NCBI GenBank assembly: GCA_018434685.1 | Contig: JAHDOV010000019.1 | Coordinates: 80,734 to 144,733 of the forward strand | DNA from: Deltaproteobacteria bacterium | GTDB taxonomy: Bacteria; Desulfobacterota; Desulfomonilia; UBA1062 | Direction: 5' to 3' | DNA: 64,000 nt | In this document: positions 24,898-33,201 of the stretch, piece after piece | Position numbering within the stretch: position 1 is the stretch's first letter | Layout: the number at the start of each line of letters is the position of its first letter | Notes under the pieces: model-generated | What the model was told of the DNA's origin: nothing | Databases searched by the model: none | Seen by the model: only the letters and a program-made list of their open reading frames with translations | Translations under genes and position numbers: made by a program

Positions 24898-25853
24898 CAC
24901 GATTAACGGCATTGATTTTCCGGGCCGGGAAGTCGCAGGTGCGCTCGGGAGGCCGGTGCTGCGTTGCATGAATGAGGATTTTTGGGCAAACTTCCCCTTC
25001 ACACCGGTTCTGATTCATCAAATCATGCTTCCCGGCATGATCGTAGGTGCTGTTGTTCTGACTCAATCATCAGAATAATACGGCCCTATGACCTAGGGCC
25101 CTCGTGGTCTTCACATGCACTTCTCGCAGGCCGAGGGCATGTCAGGGCTCTGCTGCAGTTGACCGCCGGTAAGTTTGAGCCAGCAGCAAAGCGCAGGTGG
25201 CGCCGATGAAAAGGGCGCGTGTGCGTGTAACCCCATTGAACATTCCCTTATGTTCTATTTGGCAATGATTCTGGTATTCTGTTGGTGTCAATTCATTGAT
25301 TCAATTCAGACAGATTTCAGATAATGTGAAATTTTTTCTGGGGTGAATCACGTGGGGCTGGTTACATCAAATTCGTATGAGTATCTTTAAAACCCATAAT
25401 CCCCCTCAATCGGGGTAGCCATGTCCTATCTATACATAAGCAGCTGTTCGGTGATGTCAAGGGATCGTGGGTTAAATGAACTTTGTGCTGCCGGAAAGGC
25501 CTGGCTATTCGTGAGGATATCTCTCTGCTGCCCGCCTCTTCGGGAACAGGCTCTCCTGCCGAAGCTGCTCCGGGAAAGACCGGGATATGGGCCCGGTTTG
25601 ATGGAACTGGAAAAAAACATTGAAACAGGTCAATTGAATATATAAAATAAGGTCAATGTGACGATGGGAGATCATGGCCGGGTTCGCTGGTGGTGAACTC
25701 CTTCGAGTATGATTTTTTGTGCACTGGACAAGGGGGAATGAACCGACGCTCTTTGCCAGCCCTGAATATATTCCGGGCTGCGGATGAAATGATTCTCCGG
25801 CCCGATTCTTCTTAGGAACGGGGAAACAGATTCCAGAGTTATAGGAGGTTATC
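24898..25853. other. Intergenic region with no recognised gene
   Basis: Nearly 1 kb separates two secreted-protein genes. It holds a small hairpin (GGCCCTA 25082-25088 / TAGGGCC 25094-25100) and an AT-rich stretch around 25240-25420. A 74-codon open frame at 25421-25645 lacks a Shine-Dalgarno and a recognisable product. Confidence 0.5.
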
Positions 25854-26684
25854 TTGAAGAGATGCGGAGTGATTTTTATCGGGACAGTAGTGTTTCTGCT
25901 CGTTTCAGGCTATGCGAGCGCCTATGATCTGGTGTTGCTCCATGGGCTCACCAACAAGCACCAGTGGAGCGACAGCTTCCTTGATGCCTGCCTGGACACG
26001 TATGGATCGGGCAATGTCTATGTCATCTACACCAATGAATCGACCAGGGTCTGGGAGCGGTGGATAGACGGGAAAAAGCTCATCTGCTGCGGAGAGAACG
26101 ACTATTCAGCCGGGGATGATTCGGTTGCAGACCAGTCGTACCTCATGACCGTCAAGACCGATCTGCTCCAGGGTTCCTATGGCCTGAGCAGTACGTTCAA
26201 TATCATCGCCCACAGCATGGGAGGGCTGGTCTCCAGACGATATATCTACGACAACCCGTATACCGTGCATAGCCTCGTGACGCTCGGTACCCCTCACCAG
26301 GGATCGCCGCTCGCTTACGAGGGCGACTGGATCGACTTCTTCATCGGTGCCGATGACGCCGTGGACAATCTCAAGCCCGACTGGGTCCAGGATGTATTCA
26401 ATGTCCAGTTCCCGGCGCCGGGACCGGTTGCCTCGGGCGGCGGCATCTACGCTATCGGCGGTGACGGCGATGCCTTTGACTGCTGGGGGTGGGGAGGCGA
26501 GCTCTATGTAGGCTGGTGGCTGCTCTCAACGGTACACTGGACCGACAGCGACGGGGCCGTGCCCAGGGATGCAGACCGGATCAGCGGAGCGACCTTTGTC
26601 TACCGGTACTGGAGCTACGACCACATGGAACTGGTCACGAAACGGGATGTGGCTACCAAGGCACTGCAGTATGCCGCACCGTAA
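25854..26684 (+). CDS. Secreted alpha/beta-hydrolase, triacylglycerol lipase/PGAP1-like esterase
   Basis: The 276-residue protein has a signal peptide ending near YASA. The mature enzyme begins directly with the lipase oxyanion-hole strand DLVLLHGLTNKHQWSD. The nucleophile elbow is IIAHSMGGLVSRRY, with the Ser at about residue 121; the alanine in A-H-S-M-G replaces the usual glycine, as in several bacterial esterases. A late HWTDSDGAVP loop and a YDHMEL segment are candidates for the Asp and His of the triad. It would hydrolyse ester bonds of lipids outside the cytoplasm. Translation starts at TTG, 5 bases after AGGAGG. It faces the next gene across a long palindrome. Confidence 0.85.
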   Translation: MKRCGVIFIGTVVFLLVSGYASAYDLVLLHGLTNKHQWSDSFLDACLDTYGSGNVYVIYTNESTRVWERWIDGKKLICCGENDYSAGDDSVADQSYLMTVKTDLLQGSYGLSSTFNIIAHSMGGLVSRRYIYDNPYTVHSLVTLGTPHQGSPLAYEGDWIDFFIGADDAVDNLKPDWVQDVFNVQFPAPGPVASGGGIYAIGGDGDAFDCWGWGGELYVGWWLLSTVHWTDSDGAVPRDADRISGATFVYRYWSYDHMELVTKRDVATKALQYAAP

Positions 26685-26713
26685 GTTCTCTTAAGAGTCG
26701 GTATCGATCAGGG

Positions 26714-26749
26714 CGCCATATACCGGGGACAAGCCCCCGGTATATGGCG
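26714..26749. terminator. Bidirectional terminator palindrome between convergent genes
   Basis: Perfect 15-bp arms, CGCCATATACCGGGG (26714-26728) and CCCCGGTATATGGCG (26735-26749), enclose 6 bases. They lie between the stops of the lipase (+) and the CoA-disulfide reductase fusion (-). No clear T-tract is present. Confidence 0.65.
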
Positions 26750-26775
26750 GTAATACTCTGTTGGGGACGAAGCCC

Positions 26776-28476
26776 TTATTTTTCCCTGGCGTATGGCCAG
26801 GCCATGATGCCGCCTTCCATGACCTTCACGTTTTTCCAGCCGTTGCCTTCCAGAACGATTGAGGCCTCATAACCCCGCAGCGATATCTTGCAGTAGCAGA
26901 TGATCTCGTGATCCTTGTCCTCGGGGAGTTCGTTCAGCCGCTTTCGAAGGGCGCCCAGGGGGATGAGCCGCTCCCCGATACCCAGGCGCATCTCCTCGTA
27001 TTCATCCGGTCCGCGGACATCGAGGATGAAGGGTTTGCCGTTATTCTTGACCTTTTCCTGCACCTCCATGGAGGAGATGCCCTTGAACCTGCATTTCATC
27101 TTGTTCTGCATGATGTGAGCCGTTGCAATGAAGTGATCGATGGCCAGCGAAAACGGCGGGGCATAGGGGAGGTCGGCATTCACGAGGTCTTCGACGGTGA
27201 GGCCGCCCTGGATTGCCATGGCCCACTGGGCGATCTGCTTGCTCACGTTGCCGGGTCCGACGCACTGGGCGCCAAGTATTTTGCCGGTCTTCGTTTCGGC
27301 AACCAGCTTGGTCACCAGGAGGAGCCCGTCCATGAATCCCGGCTTGTCCGGGCTCGCATTGATGACGGTTGTGATGTCTTCATAGCCGAGTCTTCGTGCA
27401 GTGCTCTCTGACAGGCCGGTTGCGCCGGCGGCGAAATCAAAGACCTTGCAGATGCCGGTCTGGATGGTGCCCGGGAAGGTCACGCTGTTGAGGGTCGCAG
27501 CATTTTCCCCTGCCACGCGGCCCTGAAGGTTGGCCAGGTCTCCATAGGGGGCCAGCACCTTTCTACCGGTGATCCGGTTGACCGTTTCGACACAGTCGCC
27601 CACCGCATAGATATCTGGATTGGAGGTCTGCATGTATTCATTGACTTCAATGCCTCCGGTCTGGCCGATGGTGATGCCTGCCTCGCGTGCGAGCCGCACA
27701 TTGGGGATGACGCCGATGGCGACCACGGCGAGTTCGCAGGGCAGTTCCGTGCCGTTGGCGAGCTTCACCCCGGTGAGTTTGCCGTTTTCTCCTAAGAACT
27801 CTGCGATGCCGTTGCCGGTAATGACGTTTGCCGATTTGCTCCTGACATGGTTCTCAACGAGCTTTGCAAGCTCCCAGTCGAGGAACATGAGGAGCTGGGG
27901 AAGGAGCTCGATGACCGTAATCTCGATGCCGGCCAGCTGAAGTGCCTCGCAGGTCTCGATCCCGATGAGCCCGCCGCCGATGACCACCGCCTTTTTGATG
28001 ACCTTTTCATCCCTGACTCTTCTCAGGAAGTCGGCATCCTTCATGGACTGGAGCGTGGTGATCCCCTTCAGGTCTGTACCGGGGATAGGGGGCATCCTCG
28101 GGGTCGCTCCGGTGGCAATGATGAGTTTGTCATACTCGAGCGTGCCACCCAGGTCTTTCAGCAGGTCCTTATAGGTGAGGGTGTGATTCACCGCGTCGAT
28201 AGCGGTGACCTCGGTATTGGTCCGCGCCTCGATCGCCTTTGCATTGAGGTAAAACTGCGGGTCACGGGTAACACCGGTCGGGGTGCTCAGAAGCATATTG
28301 CGGTCATCGAAATAGCCGCCGACGTAGTAGGGATATCCGCAGGATGCCATGGAAAGATCGGCGTCTTTCTGCAGGATGATGATGTCTGCATCGTTGTCCA
28401 TTCTTCTGGCTTTTGCAGCAGCCTTGGGGCCTGCAGCAGATCCGCCGATAATAACAATCCGTTTCTTCTTGGTCAT
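26776..28476 (-). CDS. CoA-disulfide reductase/persulfide reductase with C-terminal rhodanese domain
   Basis: The 566-residue flavoprotein has an N-terminal FAD fold (IVIIGGSAAGPKAAAKA) and the redox Cys at about residue 46 in MASCGYPYYVGG, typical of CoA-disulfide reductases. An NAD(P)H fold (AVVIGGGLIGIETCEALQ) and a dimerisation domain follow. The last 100 residues are a rhodanese domain with active-site Cys 529 in CYCKISLR. This is the layout of NADH-dependent persulfide reductases (Nsr) and CoADR-RHD proteins, which reduce CoA persulfide or disulfide and release sulfide. The start has AGGAG upstream. It is divergent from an MFS gene and sits 2 kb from a second family member without rhodanese. 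Sulfane-sulfur or oxidative-stress metabolism is the likely role. Confidence 0.9.
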   Translation of the reverse strand: MTKKKRIVIIGGSAAGPKAAAKARRMDNDADIIILQKDADLSMASCGYPYYVGGYFDDRNMLLSTPTGVTRDPQFYLNAKAIEARTNTEVTAIDAVNHTLTYKDLLKDLGGTLEYDKLIIATGATPRMPPIPGTDLKGITTLQSMKDADFLRRVRDEKVIKKAVVIGGGLIGIETCEALQLAGIEITVIELLPQLLMFLDWELAKLVENHVRSKSANVITGNGIAEFLGENGKLTGVKLANGTELPCELAVVAIGVIPNVRLAREAGITIGQTGGIEVNEYMQTSNPDIYAVGDCVETVNRITGRKVLAPYGDLANLQGRVAGENAATLNSVTFPGTIQTGICKVFDFAAGATGLSESTARRLGYEDITTVINASPDKPGFMDGLLLVTKLVAETKTGKILGAQCVGPGNVSKQIAQWAMAIQGGLTVEDLVNADLPYAPPFSLAIDHFIATAHIMQNKMKCRFKGISSMEVQEKVKNNGKPFILDVRGPDEYEEMRLGIGERLIPLGALRKRLNELPEDKDHEIICYCKISLRGYEASIVLEGNGWKNVKVMEGGIMAWPYAREK

Positions 28477-28896
28477 ATAACGCTCTCCTATGGATTTTTT
28501 TATTCGAACACGTGTATCTTCTTTACAAGCCGCGATGAGGTAGCTCTTCGCTCTTCAGTTATAATAGTGGCACAGCTCCTGAAGTGAAGTCATTGACATA
28601 GATCAATCTTTTTTAACCGGTGTGAACTCGTGGATATCAGGTCAGTCCCTGGAGCCATTCCCCTTGCCTCAGGGCTTTCGGGAGAGCAGGTGACGGTCCC
28701 GGCAGGAACGGCTCGTGAAAAGACGTGGTGTGCAGGCAGAGCATTATCGATGACGGCGAAGATACCCGGGGTTTCACTGTCGTCGCAGGCAGATATTTCC
28801 GATTGATGGGGCAGACAAATACCGGTATGGATCATGCGTGCTTTAAGGAATACACAACAACCTGTGATCGAGATGCCGCAGGGAAAGAAGAGAGGC
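28477..28896. other. Divergent control region of the CoA-disulfide reductase and MFS genes
   Basis: About 420 bases without a supported gene. It contains a TTATAATAG -10-like stretch (about 28558-28566) and an FNR/CRP-type palindrome (28593-28606). Confidence 0.5.
28593..28606. promoter_or_regulatory. FNR/CRP-like binding site
   Basis: TTGACATAGATCAA matches the FNR consensus TTGAT-N4-ATCAA at 9 of 10 defined positions. It lies 117 bp upstream of the CoA-disulfide reductase start and 290 bp upstream of the MFS start. Confidence 0.45.
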
Positions 28897-30102
28897 ATGG
28901 CTGAAAAGATTGAGACAGAAGGGGCAGGCAGATTCCAGACCGACAAGGTCCTTGCCATTGCAGGCGTTCATTTCATACACGATATCTACACGAGTTTTCT
29001 TGCCCCTGTCCTGCCGGTAATCATAAAAAATCTCGGGCTGTCACTTACCCAGGCAGGATCTCTTACGGTATTCATGCAGCTTCCCTCTTTGTTCAACCCC
29101 TTTCTCGGCACACTGGCAGACCGGAAAAATCTCAAACGGCATTTTCTCGTGGCAACGCCTGCCCTGACTGCCACGTTCATGTGCCTGATCGGGCTCGTCC
29201 CCTCGTTCGGCCTCCTCTGTGCCACCTTGCTCGCGGTCGGAATCAGTGTCGCGGCGCTCCATGTGTCTGCGCCGGTGATAACGGCCCAGCTCTCCGGCAA
29301 GTCCATAGGGAGGGGCATGAGCCTCTTCATGGTGGGCGGTGAACTCTCCCGCACTGCCGGGCCGCTCGTGGCGGTGTGGGCGGTCTCGAATCTCGGGCTC
29401 GCAGGCATGTGGCAGCTCATGTTCGCAGGGTGGGCGGCCTCGGCGGTCCTGTGGTGGCGGCTGAGAAAGACACACGAGACGGCTCCTGGCAAGAACAGGG
29501 TTTCATTCTCCGTGATGCTCAGAGAAATGAGGATCGTCATCGCCGGTGTGTTCGGCATTCTGGTTGCACGTTCATTCATGGCATCGGCCATTACCACCTA
29601 CCTCCCGACATTTCTCTTTGGCGAAGGACACAGTCTGTGGTTTTCCGGGATTTCCCTGACGGTATACGAGGCGGCAGGGGTGGCAGGCGTCTTTATTTCA
29701 GGGACGCTGAGCGATACCGTGGGCAGGAGAAAGGTCCTGCTGGCAGCAACCGTGCTCTCTCCGGTGATGATGTTTGCCATGCTCTACGCACAGGGCTCGC
29801 TGCTCTTCATCGTGCTGCTCCTTCTCGGATTCTCCACCATTGCAACCGGGCCGGTGCTCATGGCCGTGATGATGGAGAATGCGGGCGCCAACCGGGCGGC
29901 AGCCAACGGGACGTACATGGCCATCAGTTTCGCCATCCGGGCGAGCGTGATCCTGCTGATCGGTGCCGTGAGCGATCTCTATGGCATGCGGCCCGCCTTT
30001 TTGATGTGCGCCGGCGTCGCCTGCATCGGCATACCGTTTATCGCGCTGCTGCCGAGGTCCGGCGATGCGTCCGGCAAAGACAATCCCGGCCGCCCCATGT
30101 AG
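28897..30102 (+). CDS. MFS transporter, fosmidomycin-resistance (Fsr)-like
   Basis: The protein is about 401 residues with twelve predicted membrane helices. The N-terminal segment FIHDIYTSFLAPVLPVIIK and the first cytoplasmic loop GTLADRKNLKRH match the Fsr-like MFS group of drug:H+ antiporters. The second half repeats the loop as SGTLSDTVGRRKVLL. It likely exports a small hydrophilic or drug-like compound across the inner membrane; the true substrate is unknown. I chose the ATG at 28897, which has GAGAGG upstream; the frame is open to 28834. It is monocistronic as far as can be seen. Confidence 0.88.
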   Translation: MAEKIETEGAGRFQTDKVLAIAGVHFIHDIYTSFLAPVLPVIIKNLGLSLTQAGSLTVFMQLPSLFNPFLGTLADRKNLKRHFLVATPALTATFMCLIGLVPSFGLLCATLLAVGISVAALHVSAPVITAQLSGKSIGRGMSLFMVGGELSRTAGPLVAVWAVSNLGLAGMWQLMFAGWAASAVLWWRLRKTHETAPGKNRVSFSVMLREMRIVIAGVFGILVARSFMASAITTYLPTFLFGEGHSLWFSGISLTVYEAAGVAGVFISGTLSDTVGRRKVLLAATVLSPVMMFAMLYAQGSLLFIVLLLLGFSTIATGPVLMAVMMENAGANRAAANGTYMAISFAIRASVILLIGAVSDLYGMRPAFLMCAGVACIGIPFIALLPRSGDASGKDNPGRPM

Positions 30103-30197
30103 GTCCGATGTCCGTTTCGTTTAACCGACCGGGCCGCTTATGACTGCATGTGTTTGTGCCGGGTACGAAGGGGTTACGGGAGAAAGGTTCCGGACGA

Positions 30198-30515
30198 TCA
30201 CTCTGTTTTCTTCCCGGAACCCCAGAGCGGATCATCGCCAAAACGTTCAATCCACCATTCCTGTCCCGACAGATACTTTGCAACCTCTTCCTGAGCAAAA
30301 GAATATCTGTACCGGTTACAATACTCAAGTATGATTTTATATGAGGAAATCAGCTTCTTTGTCATCTCGAGGCACTGATCATTGTTTTCATTGCATTTGT
30401 CCGGGTGCCATCTCTTGAGCATCTCTCGATATTGTGCCTTTATTTCTTCCATGGTTGCACTCTCAGGCAGTTCCAGCAATTTTCTTGCTTCGGTGATCTC
30501 CTGATAGTTATTCAT
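30198..30515 (-). CDS. Small J-domain (DnaJ-like) protein
   Basis: The 105-residue protein is little more than a J domain: helix I EITEARKLLELPESA, helix II EIKAQYREMLKRW and the invariant HPD at residues 37-39. A helix III and a Trp-rich tail follow (EEVAKYLSGQEWWIERFGD). J domains stimulate the ATPase of DnaK-type chaperones; with no G/F, zinc-finger or client domain, this is a specialised co-chaperone. It starts 13 bases after the stop of the CoA-disulfide-reductase-like gene on the same strand, so the two are probably co-transcribed. A link between this chaperone and the redox enzyme is inference. Confidence 0.88.
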   Translation of the reverse strand: MNNYQEITEARKLLELPESATMEEIKAQYREMLKRWHPDKCNENNDQCLEMTKKLISSYKIILEYCNRYRYSFAQEEVAKYLSGQEWWIERFGDDPLWGSGKKTE

Positions 30516-30528
30516 GGCAATTCTTCTG

Positions 30529-31866
30529 TCATATCTTTCTGCGTGCCACCCGTGCCGTCATCAGCACTGGATCGTACACGGGAGAAAAGGGTGGGGCATA
30601 GGCCAAGTCTAGTTGGAAGACCTGATCGATGGTCATGTTGTTATGTATCGCGGTAGTGTACACATCGATCCGCTTGACCGACTCGGGTTTCCCTGCAAGC
30701 TGAGCGCCAAGGATACGCCGGTCTTTTTTGCTTACAATAACCAGCGAGGTTATGGGAGACGAACCCGGGTAATACCTGGCACGGTCTCTCGATGTCACCA
30801 TGATCTTTTCCGGCTCAAGCCCCAGTTCGTCGGCCTGTGCATAGGACAGCCCGGTTCGAGCGACGCCGAGGTCGAATATCTTGGTTATGGACGCGTTCAT
30901 GACACCGGCAAAAGACTCTTTCTCGCCAGCAATATGCATTCCGGCGAGCATGCCCTGCTTGTTGGCCTTGAGTGCCAGCGGGGCATGTACTTCGAGCCCG
31001 AAGTTGACCATAGTGCTGGTTGCGCAGTCTCCTGCGGCATAGATCGTATTGATACTGGTCTGCATGAACTCATTGACCCTGATTGCCCTGCCGGTCCCCA
31101 GGATAATCCCTGCCGCCTCTGCAAGCTCGCTGTTTGGTACAACACCGATAGCAAGTAATACGGCATCTGCCTCGATAACGTCTGTATCGCGAACAATGCC
31201 TATCTGGTCCCCCCGCTGCTCAATACTTGAGAAAGACTGTCCCAGGCACAAATTCACGCCTTTTTCAGAGAGTTTTTTCTTGATGATATCGGAGATTTCC
31301 TTTTCAAAGGCGCGGTGAAGATCCTCCCTGCGGTGAACCAGTGTTGTTCTGATCCCCTGTTCGCTGAACGACTCGACCGCCTCGAGACCGATATAACCGC
31401 CGCCTATCACGGCGATGCTCCGGGGTTTCTGTGCAGCGATGAATTTCGTTATCCGTGCAGCGTCATACAGATCGTTCATGGTGAAGACATTCGAATACCG
31501 GCTTACCTGAATCCCCATGGTCTGTGGTCGGGCGCCGGTTGCGATGATGAGTCGGTCAAACGATTCGGTGAAACGGCTGCCGTCCGACTCGACCGTAACG
31601 GTGAGTGTTGCCGGGTCAATGGCCACGACATTGTGGCCGAGCCGCAGATCAACCTTGCGCTTTTGTCGTGCCTCATCAGGGGTAACCTCCACCAGTTCTT
31701 CCATGTGGCTGACTGAACCACCGATAAGGTAAGGAATGCCGCATGCCGCGTAAGAGATGTATTCTCCCCGTTCAAAGACAATGACCTCATATTCAGGCTT
31801 CAGTCGTTTGATCTGGCTGGCTGCACTCATGCCCGCTGCATCGCCGCCTATGATGACAACCTTCAT
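30529..31866 (-). CDS. CoA-disulfide reductase-like FAD/NAD(P)H oxidoreductase
   Basis: The 445-residue flavoprotein starts at the FAD fold VVIIGGDAAGMSAASQIK and has the single redox Cys (residue 42) in YAACGIPYLIGG, the CoADR/NADH oxidase hallmark. An NAD(P)H-binding fold (IAVIGGGYIGLEAVESF) and a dimerisation domain ending in AYAPPFSPVYDPV follow. Unlike the paralogue at 26776-28476, it has no rhodanese domain. It may reduce CoA disulfide, act as NADH oxidase or peroxidase, or reduce the adjacent peroxiredoxin; these cannot be told apart here. The start at 31866 precedes the FAD fold directly; the 65-residue extension to 32061 looks non-coding. It is divergent from the selenoprotein peroxiredoxin. 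Confidence 0.88.
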   Translation of the reverse strand: MKVVIIGGDAAGMSAASQIKRLKPEYEVIVFERGEYISYAACGIPYLIGGSVSHMEELVEVTPDEARQKRKVDLRLGHNVVAIDPATLTVTVESDGSRFTESFDRLIIATGARPQTMGIQVSRYSNVFTMNDLYDAARITKFIAAQKPRSIAVIGGGYIGLEAVESFSEQGIRTTLVHRREDLHRAFEKEISDIIKKKLSEKGVNLCLGQSFSSIEQRGDQIGIVRDTDVIEADAVLLAIGVVPNSELAEAAGIILGTGRAIRVNEFMQTSINTIYAAGDCATSTMVNFGLEVHAPLALKANKQGMLAGMHIAGEKESFAGVMNASITKIFDLGVARTGLSYAQADELGLEPEKIMVTSRDRARYYPGSSPITSLVIVSKKDRRILGAQLAGKPESVKRIDVYTTAIHNNMTIDQVFQLDLAYAPPFSPVYDPVLMTARVARRKI

Positions 31867-32189
31867 GGTCCGACCCCTTTCGCAGGGAACTCCTGCACTG
31901 TACGCCGGTGGCCCTGGGTGTACGGGGTTAGAGTGACATCGATGGAGTGCGTCTGTCAACCGGAGAATGCCCTCTCTTCCCCGTTCATTGTCTGCAATAT
32001 CTGCACTCTGTTCCTCTCCTACTGGGGCTTGCCTGAAGCATGATCCGCAAGATCCGGTCACGGGTTATTCTGTCTTTTTGAATATATCATCTCCTTGAAT
32101 TCATTTTAACTATAGTTATATTCATAAGTATTACAGCCAAATGATTCCTGGATCTTCAACAATACTGATCCGGGAAAGGAGGAAGGTTC
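31867..32189. other. Divergent control region of the CoADR-like and selenoprotein genes
   Basis: About 320 bases without a supported gene. It holds the promoter and palindrome of the peroxiredoxin (32095-32122) and its GGAAAGGAGGAAGG Shine-Dalgarno at about 32173-32186. Confidence 0.5.
32095..32122 (+). promoter_or_regulatory. Promoter of the selenoprotein peroxiredoxin gene with an operator-like palindrome
   Basis: TTGAAT (32095-32100) and TATATT (32117-32122) are spaced by 16 bp. A perfect 12-bp palindrome TAACTATAGTTA (32107-32118) fills the spacer, placing a candidate regulator site between the promoter elements. Confidence 0.5.
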
Positions 32190-32909
32190 ATGGCAAAGGA
32201 GATCAAGGCCGGTTGTGCGAGGCCGACCGGCGGACCGGTGGGGGAAACGGGAAAAGAAGAACCTGCAAAGGACCAGGGCGTGATCAGGGAGGTGAGGAGT
32301 ATGATCAGGGTTGGGAAGAAGGCGCCGGATTTTACCGCTCCGGCATACCATGGCGGCAAGTTTGTGGGCGTTCAGTTGTCCGAATACCTCGGCAAATGGG
32401 TGGTCTTGTGTTTTTATCCCGGTGACTTCACCTTTGTCTGAGCCACCGAGATCTCGGCAGTTGCCGAGAAATATCCCGAGTTTCAAAAGCTCGGTGTCGA
32501 AGTCCTGTCCATGAGCATCGACAGCGTGTTCGTGCATAAGATGTGGAACGATCATGAACTCTCCAAGATGGTCAAGGGCGGGGTGCCGTTTGCCATGCTC
32601 TCCGATACCGGAGGAAAAGTCGGTACCATCTACGGGGTATATGACGAGGACGCAGGGGTGGAAACCCGGGGACGGTTCATCATCGACCCGGACGGGATCG
32701 TGCAGGGGTTCGAGGTGCTCACCCCGCCGGTGGGCAGGAACGTGAACGAGACCTTCCGGCAGATCCAGGCATTCCAGCTTGTTCGACAGAGCCAGGGCAC
32801 AGAGGCCACCCCTTCCGGCTGGCGGCCGGGTAAGATGACCCTGAAGCCCGGCCCCGATCTCGTGGGCAAGGTCTGGGAGGTCTGGAAGACCGACATGGCC
32901 TTTGATTAG
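32190..32909 (+). CDS. Selenocysteine-containing peroxiredoxin (in-frame TGA read as Sec)
   Basis: Two open frames, 32190-32441 and the sequence after it, are in the same phase and separated by one TGA at 32439-32441. Together they give a 239-residue AhpC/TSA-family peroxiredoxin. The TGA falls exactly at the peroxidatic position: [15 protein letters not shown], where other family members have FTFVCPTE. Residue 84 is therefore selenocysteine, not a nonsense mutation; the downstream part is intact and conserved. A hairpin 11 bases after the TGA fits a bacterial SECIS element. The C-terminal resolving Cys of 2-Cys enzymes (normally V-C-P-x-x-W) is absent; TPSGW stands there. A start at 32301 with GGTGAGGAG upstream is also possible. 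It reduces peroxides; its reductant is unknown. Confidence 0.9.
32453..32468 (+). promoter_or_regulatory. Candidate bacterial SECIS hairpin
   Basis: CTCGGC (32453-32458) and GCCGAG (32463-32468) form a perfect 6-bp stem with the loop AGTT, starting 11 bases after the TGA. A G within the first two loop positions and this distance fit the bacterial SECIS bound by SelB. The hairpin is inside the coding sequence, as usual in bacteria. Confidence 0.65.
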
Positions 32910-33201
32910 GCGGCAGATGTGTGGGATGAGCCAAAGGCTCTTCCCACATATGACGATCTGAGGTGGCGGATCAGGTACCTGCTGGAGTATTCAAGTACAT
33001 AAGGCATCAGGCTTCAGGCTCTGGGTACTAGGTCGAGAAATAGAGGTGTTTTTTATGTTTCTAAATTCGCAATCCGAAATCCGAAATGTTTTTCCCTTCT
33101 GCCTGGGATCATGGGCTAACAGGTTCGATCTGCCTTCTGCCTGAGATCACGAACAGACTTGCTCGTTCTGCCTGAGTTCCCGAACCCACCAGAGGGGACA
33201 A
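32910..33201. repeat. Intergenic repeats, inverted copies of the CTCAGGCAGA family
   Basis: Between the peroxiredoxin and the response regulator lie three copies of the TCTGCCTGAG-type repeat (33095-33110, 33133-33148 and 33161-33180), the reverse complement of the cluster at 23061-23176. A short direct repeat CAATCCGAAATCCGAAAT lies at about 33070-33087. I see no gene here. Confidence 0.65.

Noticed and set aside
25421..25645. 74-codon ORF
   Set aside because: It has no Shine-Dalgarno, no recognisable domain and an erratic composition; probably a chance frame in an intergenic region.
32439..32441. Nonsense mutation making the peroxiredoxin a pseudogene
   Set aside because: The TGA is exactly at the catalytic Cys codon, the downstream frame is intact and conserved, and a SECIS-like hairpin follows, so selenocysteine is the better reading.
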